Positions 13,082-24,261 of a stretch of DNA of 64,000 nucleotides are shown here, piece after piece (position 1 is the first letter of the stretch; every line of letters begins with the position of its first letter). The DNA is from Thamnaconus septentrionalis (Eukaryota; Chordata; Actinopteri; Tetraodontiformes; Monacanthidae): assembly GCA_009823395.1 (NCBI GenBank), contig CM020512.1:2099905-2163904 (forward strand), in the 5' to 3' direction. Both the position numbers and the translations under genes were made by a program. The notes under the pieces are model-generated. The model made no database searches. It saw only the letters and a program-made list of their open reading frames with translations, and was not told the DNA's origin.

Positions 13082-13552
13082 GTCATTAGGCCGCACGGCT
13101 CTTGGCCCGTGTGAAGTCGCTCAAAAGGCTCCACTTGTGTTCATCTGCATGCAAGACTGCTGAGTGGAGTCAAAGAGAGGAAACGTCTCCCAGATGATCA
13201 CAGGAACAAATCCACACTGACTCCCCACATCTTAACCACATGATTTAACACTCATTGTCCCCAAGAAGATAGAGAGAGAAAAAAAAAACTGCCTGGAATT
13301 CTTTTTCTTTTTGTCTGTTTTTTTTTTTTTTATACAAACAGCTGGAAACTGACCCAAAATCTATGTGAATAAAAAGAACCACCGGCCACCAGCTGAACGG
13401 ACCGTCCCTCTCGATGTTTCGGCGCCCGTCTCACTCACCCAGCTGCTGCTCGGAGACCAGGTGCTGCGGCTCTGACTAACTCATGGATCACAATCAGCCT
13501 CTTCGTTTCAGCCCCGGTAACATCCCTGTCAGCCCGACGCCCCCTACCCCCA

Positions 13553-13553
<1 letters not shown>

Positions 13554-13610
<57 letters not shown>

Positions 13611-13986
13611 CCCCCAGCCCCCCCAGGGCTCAGTCTGATCCCATTCCGGCCCTCACGCTGCACTACAGCTGCCCCCCCTCGGCGCCGCGCTGGAATTGGA
13701 TGGTCTGATGACTCGATGGCTGCCCCCCCTCCTCCAGGATGAGACGACCCCCCCCCCCTCACCGCCACATATCGGCGGCATCCCGTTTGGCTTTTTTGTG
13801 TGGTGGTGGCGGCGGCGGTGGATGAAGAGGATGAAGGGGAAGATGCTGACAAGATAGGGAGGAGGTTGGTCCTGTCGGGGGGGAGGGGTGAGGGGGGGGT
13901 CAACTTTATCATAATGCTCTGGTGCCCTTCAAATGGGGAGGATGTGCAGCAGGCGTCAGTGGCGATGGGTTAACTAATGACGGCAT

Positions 13987-14053
<67 letters not shown>

Positions 14054-14084
14054 CGAGCTCCCGAGTGTGCGCTGGTGTCTGCTG

Positions 14085-14119
<35 letters not shown>

Positions 14120-14168
14120 TCCTCCTTCCTCCTTTTTTCTTCTTCTTCTTCTTCCTTTTTTGTGCGCT

Positions 14169-14206
<38 letters not shown>

Positions 14207-14210
14207 TGTG
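13554..14210. repeat. cluster of long CA/GT and CT microsatellites
   Basis: (CA)n at 13554-13608, (GT)n at about 13995-14050, (CT)n at about 14090-14115 and (GT)n at about 14168-14207, separated by GC-rich sequence and CTT runs. A poly(A) run follows at 14460-14485. Confidence 0.9.
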
Positions 14211-14691
14211 CCTTTCACAGGTGATCAGTCAAGGCGATCCACTCAGCCCCCGTCTCATGCAGCCCCCTCATTACAGGCGACTATCTCCTCTAAACACCTG
14301 CAACCCCCCCCTCGACCCCCCCCACCTTCAGCTCCTGCAGGGCCGCCCGCACACTGCGCTCCTCTCGTCTTCTTCTTTCCGTCCCAGTGCAGGGAAGCGG
14401 CTGCCCATCACATCAATCTGCTCTCACTGTTTGTGTTTATGTACAGGAGAGAAGAGCTAAAAAAAAAAAAAAAAAAAAAAAAAAAGATAGGAAAAAATAA
14501 AAGGGGGCCCCCTCTTACCGTGGGCTTTATTGACTAAGCATTAAGCGGACATTATCAAGCGATAGCCTGGGTTATTTATGAGCCGGTGATAAAGGCTCGT
14601 GGGGGCGGCTGAGTTATGTGAGAACGGCGGTCGGGATGAAAGGAGCTCATACGGCCGACGCGAGATACCTGAGACCCCCCTCGTCCCCCGT

Positions 14692-14732
<41 letters not shown>

Positions 14733-15344
14733 GCAGGGATGCATGGCGAATGCGCCAAACGGAGCTGAAACGCGGGCAGGATTTACGAGCGGGCAAATTT
14801 TATGCCCCCCCCCCCCCCCTCCGCTTCCCCCGCCCCCACAAACACACACACACACACACACACAGGTCAAACAGGGGGCTGTTTATGTTGGGCTCCTTTG
14901 TTGCCGTCCGTCCTCGCGCCGACGTGCCCGCAGGTACGGAGATTTTTCATATTTGCCTGAAGGGGGAGGTAGTGAGCGTGTGGGTGGGGGGAGGGAGGGG
15001 GGGCACAGGTATTCCTCTGACCATCTGAACTTGGTCTGGAATTTTCAGAACGCGGCGGCGCCCCCCTCCCCCTCCCCCCCCAAAATCCAGCCTGTGATGT
15101 TGACATAAATTACACGCGGCTGAACATAAACAGCGAGCGGCTAATACTGGCGCGCGTGCGTCGTAACCTTGTGCAAGAGGTCGACGGCTGTCTTTGACCA
15201 TGGCGGGAATTAGGAGAGGGTTGGGGGGGGGCGCTTTGCACACGTCACCGTTTACTGACTGATGGCTCGGAGGCCGTATAACTTGATGCATAGTTGCGTC
15301 GCACTTTAAAAGGCCGGTGCAAAATCCATCTTTGGCACTTTGGC

Positions 15345-15391
<47 letters not shown>

Positions 15392-15469
15392 CTTTTTTTT
15401 TTTTTTTAAGGAAATTCGTGCTTAAAACTGATAGCACTGGAAACTGGCTCCAGTGTCAAGGTGTGATTA

Positions 15470-16433
15470 GGGCGTGTTTTCATTGCCTCGCCTTGCCCTC
15501 GCCTCGCCTCGCCTCGCCTCGCCTCCCTCGCCTCGCCTCGCCTCGCCGCCACGCCCGCCACAGTACGCCACGCCTCGGTACGATTGCGTTTTTATTGGCT
15601 CTGTGATCACGAGACCGTGGGCGGAGTCGACGCGGTAAAGCGGGACAATGTTTTCGTCAGCGTCATTTCTATACGACACACAACAAGCACAGCAATGGAC
15701 AAAGTAGAGGTTGTTTCATACCTGCTGCAACCTTCATATTTTCACCAAAAGTAAACACGAGACAGATATTCGAGAAAATAGCATTTATTAAAGAACAATA
15801 GAAAAACAGACTGTAAACACAAACCCAAAATAGAGCCTCCTACTTATTAGAAATAGCCTCTATGAGCTGCCCTAGCAAGCCAAGGAAGGCATTGTTAAAT
15901 GCCGCGGTGCCGAGGCTTCCTCGCGGCGAAGAGCCACGTCCTCTCGACGAATCAGTATTTCCTCTCGCCTCAAGGCCTCCTCGGATTCCTTAGCTTGCCG
16001 CGCCTCACGCAGGAGCAACTCGATTTGTTCCGAGCGCTTTACACACCCGCGACGTCGAGGGCATGCCCGGTTCGCCTGCCCCTCCCCAAAAGACAAAAAA
16101 AACATGTATTGAAATACACATATAAATGTATTTGTACAACATCAATAGTAGCTACTTTTATTCACAGTCAAATGTACCTGACACGGAGCGCTGCGAAGAA
16201 GGAGTTGGTGTCGATGTCCGCTCCGACAGGGGACATCGACGAGGACACTGAGCCAATCCAGTGCCCTGCTCGTCGCTACGTCACCACTAAACTCGCTTCG
16301 ACTCGCTTGGCCCCTCAACGATAGAGGTACCAGAACAGCACCCCCTACAACCGTGTAGCGGCCAGTGCAAACACCCTAACACCGTACCGTGGCGAGGCGA
16401 GGCGAGGCGAGGCGAGGCAATGAAAACACGCCC
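15470..16433. mobile_element. 964 bp DNA transposon relic with terminal inverted repeats, PIF/Harbinger-like
   Basis: The ends are inverted copies: GGGCGTGTTTTCATTGCC at 15470 and its reverse complement ending at 16433, both extending into GCCTC pentamer arrays (15485-15545 and 16391-16418). The flanking trinucleotides TTA and ATA resemble an imperfect TWA target-site duplication, as in PIF/Harbinger. Inside, a minus-strand frame at 16105-15872 encodes a Glu/Arg-rich coiled-coil-like end (LLREARQAKE, LRREE repeats) with AATAAA about 85 bp past its stop. That fits the C-terminus of a SANT/Myb-like accessory protein. No transposase domain is seen, so it is an internally deleted copy. The superfamily is inferred. 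Confidence 0.6.
15872..16105 (-). pseudogene. transposon-encoded coiled-coil fragment
   Basis: A 77-residue open frame inside the 15470-16433 element. Its C-terminal half is heptad-like and Glu/Arg-rich (about residues 23-65). It lacks any recognisable DNA-binding domain and probably is only the last exon of an accessory protein. A poly(A) signal follows at 15784-15789 (minus strand). Confidence 0.35.
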
Positions 16434-16714
16434 ATAGTGCCATTTCAGTCTCATGTGAAGCAGGTACATCCTCGCTGCTGCTCTCATCCTCAGCCTGCGC
16501 TCACTCGGAATCTTTTGAGCCCTCATGTGTTTCAAGGGTCCTCTAACTGTACTTTCTACACATAAATGTGTTTCTAGTCAGTTGGTGAACTTCCTTTACA
16601 TGAGAAAAGTCCATCAGTCACCTCTGTTGTTAGCCCAGCATTTCAGAAATCCTAACCATTGATGATGTCACGAAGGGATCTGATACCCATGGACATCACC
16701 CATCAGTTGTTTGC

Positions 16715-17300
16715 AGTGGTGGGCCGTCAGGGCCAGCTAGGCCTTCTCTGCTGCCCGAGACATACTGCACTTGGAAAAATACATTTTCCTCTAATGATGA
16801 TAATATAGTTATTCTCCATAGTCTGTTCTCTTCACATCACATTATATCCACATGATCGCACTGCTTCCATTGTTGTATTACTGTGGAGTTCTTATCCAAT
16901 CAAATTTCAGCTAGCTTGCGTTGTCAGGTTCTATGAAATCTGCCTGAGGCTTTCAGAATCAACATAGCAGGCTGCTGTCCACTGTAAACGCACCATCGTC
17001 TGTTGCGATAGCCAATCAGATCTCAAGCCTGCGATGCAGAGACCATTCACTCATTCATTTTCCATACCCGCTTCTTCCTGAGCTCAGAGTCATGGGGATC
17101 TGCTGGAGCCTATCCCAGCTGTCATAGGGCAAAGGCAGGGTGACACCCTGGACAAGTCGCCAGTATGCCGAGACCAGCTTGCTGCTTTACGCTGAACATC
17201 ACACGTAGACGTCCTGTGATTGGATGAGCACTGAGAACCTTCCCGACTGAACTCAACCCGGAGATCCGGTTGCCACCACGACAAACCCACAATGGCTGAA
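16715..17300. mobile_element. teleost interspersed repeat fragments
   Basis: The stretch from about 17041 (ATTTTCCATACCCGCTTCTT, then GAGCCTATCCCAGCTGTCAT near 17104 and GACACCCTGGACAAGTCGCC near 17140) matches, from memory, a very common fish LINE/SINE-type 3' fragment. The stretch starting near 16717 (GTGGTGGGCCGTCAGGGCC) also resembles a repeated fish element end. Family names are not assigned. Confidence 0.45.
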
Positions 17301-18383
17301 GGAGAAGAGAAAGATTTAATTGCCCAGTCATCTGCAATTTATACTGTCAATAATGTTCAATCTTTCAATAATTTAAAAGTACAATGGTTTGATTCGTTAC
17401 TGTCTTGCTGGTCTCTAATACGAATCGGTGACAACGCGCAGTTTATTGGACCAGTTTAGACAAACTGCTGTTTAAAACTTTGTAGAGGAATCTCTTAAAA
17501 TCACCTTTTATTTCTAAGTTTTGACAGTATGACTGGCCTTAGTTACTGAGTCTTAATTATGGTTTAAATGCTTCAGAAAGTTTTGCTCGACTAGGTCCGA
17601 CTAGGTCCCCCTAGGTGTGATTCTCTATGGATTCTCAAGCTTTGGTGTCATTTTGAGGATATTATAAGGTGTACAGGTATTCATTTAGGGTGGACTAATT
17701 ATGACGTCACTGATGGCCTAGGTGTGCTGTTTCTTAGTTGACAATGCCAGGTTAACAGGAAGCTAAAACTAATGTTTTTTGGCTGAAGGCTGTAAACACA
17801 GGGCTAAATATTCATTTTTTAAAATTCTCTGTAGGGTTCTATGTTTGCAAGTATAAGACTTGACAAAAGATATTCCATTCTGAAAAGAGAAATTTGATAT
17901 GGGTGCTTCGAATCCTGGATTTATTTTGCATCTCATCCTCCTCTTCTTCCTCCTCCTCCTCCACCTCCTCTTCCTCCATCTCTTTCTCACGCACGCGTCT
18001 GTTTGCACAGTTCCGGTGAACAACAACAACCCCCCCAAGATTTTTGTAAACACATACCATGCTCACCTTGGCGTACTGTACGCGGCACCTTCTCACCCAG
18101 CCCAACGCCGTCCCGCTCCCCAATAAACCAGGTCAACAAACAAAAAGCAATTATGTTGGGCAGCTGCCGCCTGGGAGTGGGTAATTACAGTGCGGCGTGG
18201 ACAGCTTCATTCTAAACAGGTACTAAAAGCATCATTAATCATCCTCCCTCTGACGCCTCGCCCTGGTCACGTGACACAGGCTGCTGATGAGCTGGAGGAG
18301 ATGGAAGGGGGAGGGGGGAGGATCCGCCTGGGGGGTAGGAGGCTGCGAGAGAGCTGATTGGCTCACTCCAGAAGTCCTTTTAG

Positions 18384-18466
18384 AGGTCAGCCAGTCAGAG
18401 GAGATGACCCGCCAATGACCTTGTATCACTTGACCCTCACAGGGCCCGGAGGTCACCCTGTGACCT
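18384..18466. promoter_or_regulatory. cluster of nuclear receptor half-sites with a perfect DR5
   Basis: Six RGKTCA half-sites in 83 bp: 18384-18389 (+), 18405-18410 (-), 18416-18421 (-), 18431-18436 (-), 18450-18455 (+), 18461-18466 (-). The pair 18405-18421 is a perfect minus-strand DR5 (spacer GCCAA). The last pair is an inverted repeat with a 5 nt spacer. It is about 6 kb 3' of hoxc1a, the usual side for Hox1 retinoic acid enhancers. Confidence 0.55.
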
Positions 18467-19447
18467 TCTGCTATCAGTGCCGAGTGCCGAGACAGGAGCT
18501 GAGACGGATGATGAGGAGCGGAGGAGAAGAAGGAGGAGAAGAAGTGTTGTAGGGAGGGAGGCACGATGAAAAAAAAAAAAAAAATCAAAGCAGTGTGAAC
18601 GGGAGCTTTTGATTGAGCACCTGCTCTTTCTCTTTTGCATAAAATGGCTAATGGCAAACATGTTTTCTTTGGCGGCGAGGCTGCTGTGACTGGGAGTTCT
18701 CCCTGCTCCCCCCCCCCCCCTCTTCCCTCTCCCCTTTTCACCCTGTTCGCTGTCAGGCTAAAAGGCTGATTACATCACCTGAGTCCATTTAGCACCCGGC
18801 CGCACCCTCCCCGTCTTCTCCATCCTGACGGCCGTCACCTCAAGAACTGTCACCAGTTGCAAAAACCTGAACTCATCTAACGAGGAGCTTTAAAAAAAAA
18901 AAAAAAAAAAAAAAAAACTTTAGCTGCCCTGCGTCTGCGTAGGTCTGTTAGTTTTTTTTTTTTTTCTTCCTGTTTCGCTCTTTGGAAGCCTGGATTGGAG
19001 AAGGCGTCACCTCCCCCGCCCCCTCCCCCCACATCCTTCCCCCACCGTGGAGTAGAGCCAAGATGGCGCCTGATGAGGGACTTGGACTGAGAGAAGTTGA
19101 CGAGCTGCTGGCGACTCAGACGCGGACGGATGATTGACAGATGGAACACAAAGAGACGCGTGAAAGACGGAATGACGACGGACAACGTCCTCCAGCTCCG
19201 CCGCCATGCCCCGCCCCCACCGTACACCCCTCCATCCAACCCCGCTCTGCCTCTCCCTCCCCCCCTCTCTCTCTCCCCATATGTCGATGAATCTGTCGCC
19301 ATGGCAACCTCACCCCAGGGCCTGAGGAGGAGGCGGGGAAGGCGGGGGGAGGGTGGGGGTGCCTGCATTCAGACAAATAAGCATCGCAGGGCTCATTTAT
19401 GGCCGTTTGTTTAGGGATTATTACACTGACAAGAGGTCAAAACGTGA

Positions 19448-19488
<41 letters not shown>

Positions 19489-20689
19489 CGGGGCGCACGA
19501 GCTCATTCGTGTTGTCTGGGCCTGTTGGTGCGGCGTCGCTGCACTGAGGGAAACTGCAGGATCAATAGACTGTACAGCAGTTGTGGAGTGACGCGTTCTG
19601 CGGCGCTGATATCTCAAGAAACTGAACGAAGGTTTCTCCTCAATGAAGGATTTTGAAATGAGGATTTTTCTTGGTTGAAGTGGAGCTGGAGATCCGGTAG
19701 CAGCTGGTAGAACCTCGTGTGGAAACTTCTGCACGCCGAGCTGGCAAACACGCCCGCTCACAGTCGCCGGTGTGCAGCGGCTGCACCCTGGTTGGCCGAG
19801 CCGACGGCGTGTGATACCCAGGGAGGGGCGGTGGTGGCGGTGGTGGTGGTGGTGGTGGTGGTGCGGGGGGTGGTGCGGGGGGTGGGGCTGCTGGTAACTG
19901 TGCAATGGCGCCGCCTCCGCCAGGTGTCTGCGGGCGCTTCTCTCCTCCTACGTGACACACGTGCAACCTTGACACACTTTCACCTCTGCGTGCACCCTCA
20001 CCCCCCCACCCCTCCCACCGGCCCCTCGCTGCCCTCCCTCCTCTTCTGCCCCCCCGCCACACACACACACTCTCTCTCTCTCTCTCTCTCCAAGAGCAAA
20101 TTTTCCCTTTTGCAGGCAGAAGTGCTGAGTGCTGCTGTTTGCTTTGCACACAGAAATCCGCTGAGGCTGTAAGCTGTCCCCAAACATCTGCTCCCTGGAG
20201 TGGGGCCGCACAGGGGAAGCAAAAGGTATAGCGGCACCCCCCACACACACACACACACACACACAACCCTGTCAGAATCACCCGCACGCCGAGATTTGTT
20301 TATGTTTGTTCACGTGTGAGCAAACAATTATTCAAATAGGTGCTTTGTATCTTCTTTTTTGTTTTTTGCAGCGCTTTATTAGCAGCACCAAGGGAACACA
20401 AACACACAATTTGTGTAATGGTATACGCAGGCCATCCGAGGTGGGGATCGCCGATGCACAATGCAACTTTTTGTTTGTTTGTTTTCAGCTGAAGGATTGT
20501 TTGAGAGTCAAATGTCCGTCGATGCAGACGCTTGCACGGCTGCAAAGAGACAAGAACAGTGGCATCAGACGCATGGAAATAACCTGCAGGAAGTGGAAAA
20601 TCCAAGTGGGACAACAAGTGAGCCATAGTTTCTATAAGTGCTTCACGCGGCGCCAGGAAAGAGCCGCCGGTTGATCAATGGATTTCACT

Positions 20690-21150
20690 CCCCTGAGCAC
20701 CTGTGAGAATATTACATGCATAATATGCATTAAGTTAATTTTAGGGTCAACTTAATTTCAATAAGCTGGGCGGGAGCCCCTCTCCTTCTGCACGCGCTAA
20801 TTTAAAGATTCGAGGAATTTCGTGCAGGATGTGGTGTGAGTGGTGCGCGGCGGCTCATTGCTCATGCAGCTCGGCGCCGCTCGGCAGAACCGCAGCAGCT
20901 GCTCGCATCAGCTATAACTCGCAGTCGCCGACAATACAGAATAAAACAAAGACTGTCAATAGGCCCATTCATCACCGAGGTGCGCGTTACCGCGGTACTC
21001 CGCGGGAGTGTTTTATCATTAAAATGTAGCAGGTAACTTTGCTTTTAATGTGTTTGAACCACTGCACCTTATTACAAATGTTTCCTATTGATTTCTTTTA
21101 TGAATAATTTAAAAAAGCAGATTTGGGAATTAATTTCACTCTGAAAAATT
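20690..21150. other. possible conserved noncoding element
   Basis: Block with ATGCATAATATGCATTAAGTTAATTTTAGG-type palindromic AT motifs (reported as a region, not a single motif), GGTCAACTTAATTTC and later TTGATTTCTTTTATGAATAATTT. It is low in simple repeats and flanked by repeat-rich DNA. Confidence 0.25.
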
Positions 21151-21702
21151 GTTGCCTTGAAGGAGCCGAAAAAGAAAAATAAAGGTGATGGAAATTGCCG
21201 CTTGCTCAGTGTCCCCGGCTGTTCCGTGCAGCTGCAATATGTTATTTTTCCTTCATTTTCTTCTTCTTCTTCTTCTTCGTTTTCATATTCACCATGTGTT
21301 AAGTCGTGTATTAGCGCAGCGCAGGTGTCAGTCTTGCCGAGCCGCCGTGCATCTTCCGGAAGGAATTAGCGACGAGAGCAGATTCATCAGAGCCGAGTCA
21401 CACTCAGACGCTCCCAAACTAAATGTCAGGTCTGAACAAACAATGTGCTTCCCGTTTCATCAATTGAGAGGCAAACGCTTGAGCTGCCACGGGATGAAAT
21501 TAAAGTGATAGTTCACCCAAAATAAATCAGGCCTCCTTTTCACCTTCACCTCATCCCTACAATTCACATCAAGTTTTATTTTACTCCGCACTTTCTCCTG
21601 CCGCTATTCCAAATGGCTCTGCATTTCTAATTGAATCCATTTACAGAGGAGACATAGAGTGAGTTTCTTTTGCCCTTTATTCCCTTTCTTTTCTTTCCTT
21701 GC

Positions 21703-21740
<38 letters not shown>

Positions 21741-22781
21741 GGTTGCACACCTGCTGCAACACCCTGCGTTCGCAGTGCAACCTGTAACGTGGAGCCCTGT
21801 GGCAAAGAAAGCATATTTGCACAAGATGATGAAAGAGTTTCTAATAAGGTCAGCCTCAGCCACTCCTCAGCAGGCAGGCTGGACGTGAAGCAACTTCTTC
21901 ATCCTCGTCACATCTTACAGTGACTCTAACAGTGATCATCATCATCATCGTCATCATCATCATCATCATCATCTTTCAAAATGACACACCTATTTAAAAA
22001 TGTTCACGGTACCTTAAAACTTAACGCCTTTGATTATTTTGTTAGGACAAATGCTGCTTTCATGGTGTGTTTTTTTGTGTGTGTAAATGCAAATATAGAA
22101 AAAAAAATAAAGCGGGCATTTTTAATCTGGCTATCCATTACAAACAGAGCATTTTAATGTCGGCCCTGTCGCGGGCACCTCTGCACACCTCTGAGCCTGA
22201 GCTCGTTCCACTCCGGCCTTCAGTCACATTAACGAGCCAAACATCATAAAATATATTGTTTGTGGGGCGATTAATGTCTAAACTCCTTTTAAAATTATTC
22301 AAGCAGGTGTGAGCAGCCCCGACTGTAATAAATAGCTGTTCTGTATTTTTGTTTGCACTGGTTTCTGACGTAGGATCATATTAAAACAAGGTGCACCAAT
22401 ACCTCTAATGTTTCAGCTGTGTCAGTAAAGACTGTTGTGCAGTTTCTATTTGGTAAAAACTTACTGGGTTAAAGTATTCTTTCATCCAGTTCATAAAGTG
22501 AGCTGGCCGCATCGGCTTATTAAAATAAGCGATAGGGCCAAAATTAGGTTAGCTCTAGGTGTGGGGGGAAAATACATTAGGTTGCTCGGTATGGAATTAC
22601 AATATGAACAATTATGTATTCTTATTATTTTATGGCTTTGTACCGCTTGTGTTTGGCTGCGTGAAATATTAAAAAAAGAAAAAAAAAGAAAGCAAGCTCA
22701 GACTTTGAGGTCACTGAAACAATCGCTGCATCTTTCTCTGTGAGCCCCTGACCGGGTCATCGCTGCCCTGTGGCAAGGCAG

Positions 22782-22802
22782 AGGTCAAGAGGTGAGAGGT
22801 GA
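22782..22802 (+). promoter_or_regulatory. candidate DR2/DR1 half-site array 3' of hoxc1a
   Basis: AGGTCA (22782-22787), 2 nt, AGGTGA (22790-22795), 1 nt, AGGTGA (22797-22802). It lies 1.5 kb downstream of the hoxc1a stop; a DR2 RARE occupies a comparable 3' position in mouse Hoxb1. The second and third halves deviate from consensus (GTGA). Confidence 0.4.
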
Positions 22803-23399
22803 ACTCCAGAGTATGTGCATACATTAGCACGGCCTTGCAGCACTTACTTCGTCTTTTTTAAATATTACACTATTGCTGTTTTTCTTCATTTGTAAGAGTC
22901 TCATCTTAGACTTCGCGCATTAAACATCAATCTTGGGAAAAAGAAAATTCTAACTAACTCTAACCGTCATATTTAATGTTAGTAGCAGAAATTAAAAGTG
23001 AACCAAAATAAATAACTAAAGAAAAGAAATCTCGCATGTAATATGAGGTTCCATGATGTAATAGAATAGACACTGACACAGAAAAGCACCGAGAAACATA
23101 ACGATATTCAAGGGTCGAGTTTATCGTTTAGTTCGGGCCGCGGCGCGAGATGAGATTCGAATCTGGAAGGAATATTGAGCGACTCCAAGTTGGCGGGGAC
23201 GCGCAATTTATTGGTTTATCCGCAAAACAGCACCGACAGCGTTTTATTGTCTGCTCTCCCGCATGAGTGTTCAAGCTAAAACGATCATTTCTGATGCGCG
23301 GGGGTAATAAAAAAGACGCACCATCTCCCGACCGTCGTCCTCCTACATTCCATTCACGCGCATTCACACATGAAGACGCCATGGGATTTGGCGCGTCAA

Positions 23400-24130
23400 G
23401 CAAATGGATCACCACGGATCAATAGTCTTAATACGAGCGGTCAATAAATCTATCAGTCACTTATGAGCGTTTTAATTTCTCCGTGGACGCTGGCGAAACT
23501 TTGGCGGAGGAAAACACAAACACATTAAAGCAGCATGAGAGCACACCGACTCCGATTACTGGCAGGCAGCAAAGCGCAGTTTGCGAGTTTGAAATTGTTT
23601 AATATACATATTGAAGGATTTAAAAAAAAGAATAATCTCAAACTCGAATTAAACATGATTAAGAGAATTTGCGTGATTTATTAGAGCAATTAGCGAATTC
23701 TGCAAATGGACAATTTTTCACTGTGGGGAAATAAACAGTATCAAAGGTAGACCTTAAATAACACATTCATAAATAATTCTCGTCCAAAAGTTCGTGTTAT
23801 TTAAAATAAAACTTAAAACAAACACAAGTCGTGGATTTTTTTTTTCTTTTTTAACAATAGAAAGCAATTTCCGGAATAAATTACTCAACATAAATAAACA
23901 AATGATGCGCCTCCGTTTCTATGGACAATTAATATAATTTTGCTTCTTCGTTTACATTGTGTTGATAGGCGGGAGATTTGCGATGACTTTGAATTTTAAT
24001 ATTCAAATCGGAGCCAGTCTGAAGCCGAGGAGGGAGGGAGGGAGGGAGAGCATGGGAGGTTCGTTTCGGCCAGATCTTACATGAAACTTGGCGCTCCTTG
24101 CGATCCACATGGGACGGCGTAAGCAAATGC
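23400..24130. other. AT-rich downstream region of hoxc1a
   Basis: Contains the candidate hoxc1a poly(A) signals and many TAAT/TTTATT motifs. An AGGG tetramer run is at 24031-24047. It probably covers the hoxc1a 3' UTR and a downstream regulatory stretch. Confidence 0.35.
23677..23682 (-). terminator. hoxc1a: candidate poly(A) signal of hoxc1a
   Basis: AATAAA on the minus strand, about 580 bp downstream of the hoxc1a stop. Other AATAAA copies lie further on (near 23197 and 23247), so the true site is not settled. Confidence 0.35.
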
Positions 24131-24261
24131 AGGTGATGCCTAATTTCAGCCGATGCAAAATGGAATCAAAACATCTGCAGGCGGACGCGCTGCGCACCGT
24201 GACGCCCGGCCCATACGGCCCGTGACTTCCGGGAGTGGGGAATTGGGGGAGGGGAGAGAGT

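Larger units (their letters stand above)
1..24261. other. gene-free 3' flank of the Hox cluster
   Basis: I find no convincing exon here. Long open frames in it are translated microsatellites or GC-rich simple sequence. The region alternates CA/GT, GCC, CTG, GA and poly-C/G tracts with AT-rich blocks full of TAAT, TGATT and TTTAT motifs. Two transposable-element relics and several nuclear receptor half-site arrays are listed separately. It is presumably the regulatory flank of the anterior end of the cluster, before the next non-Hox gene. Confidence 0.7.
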
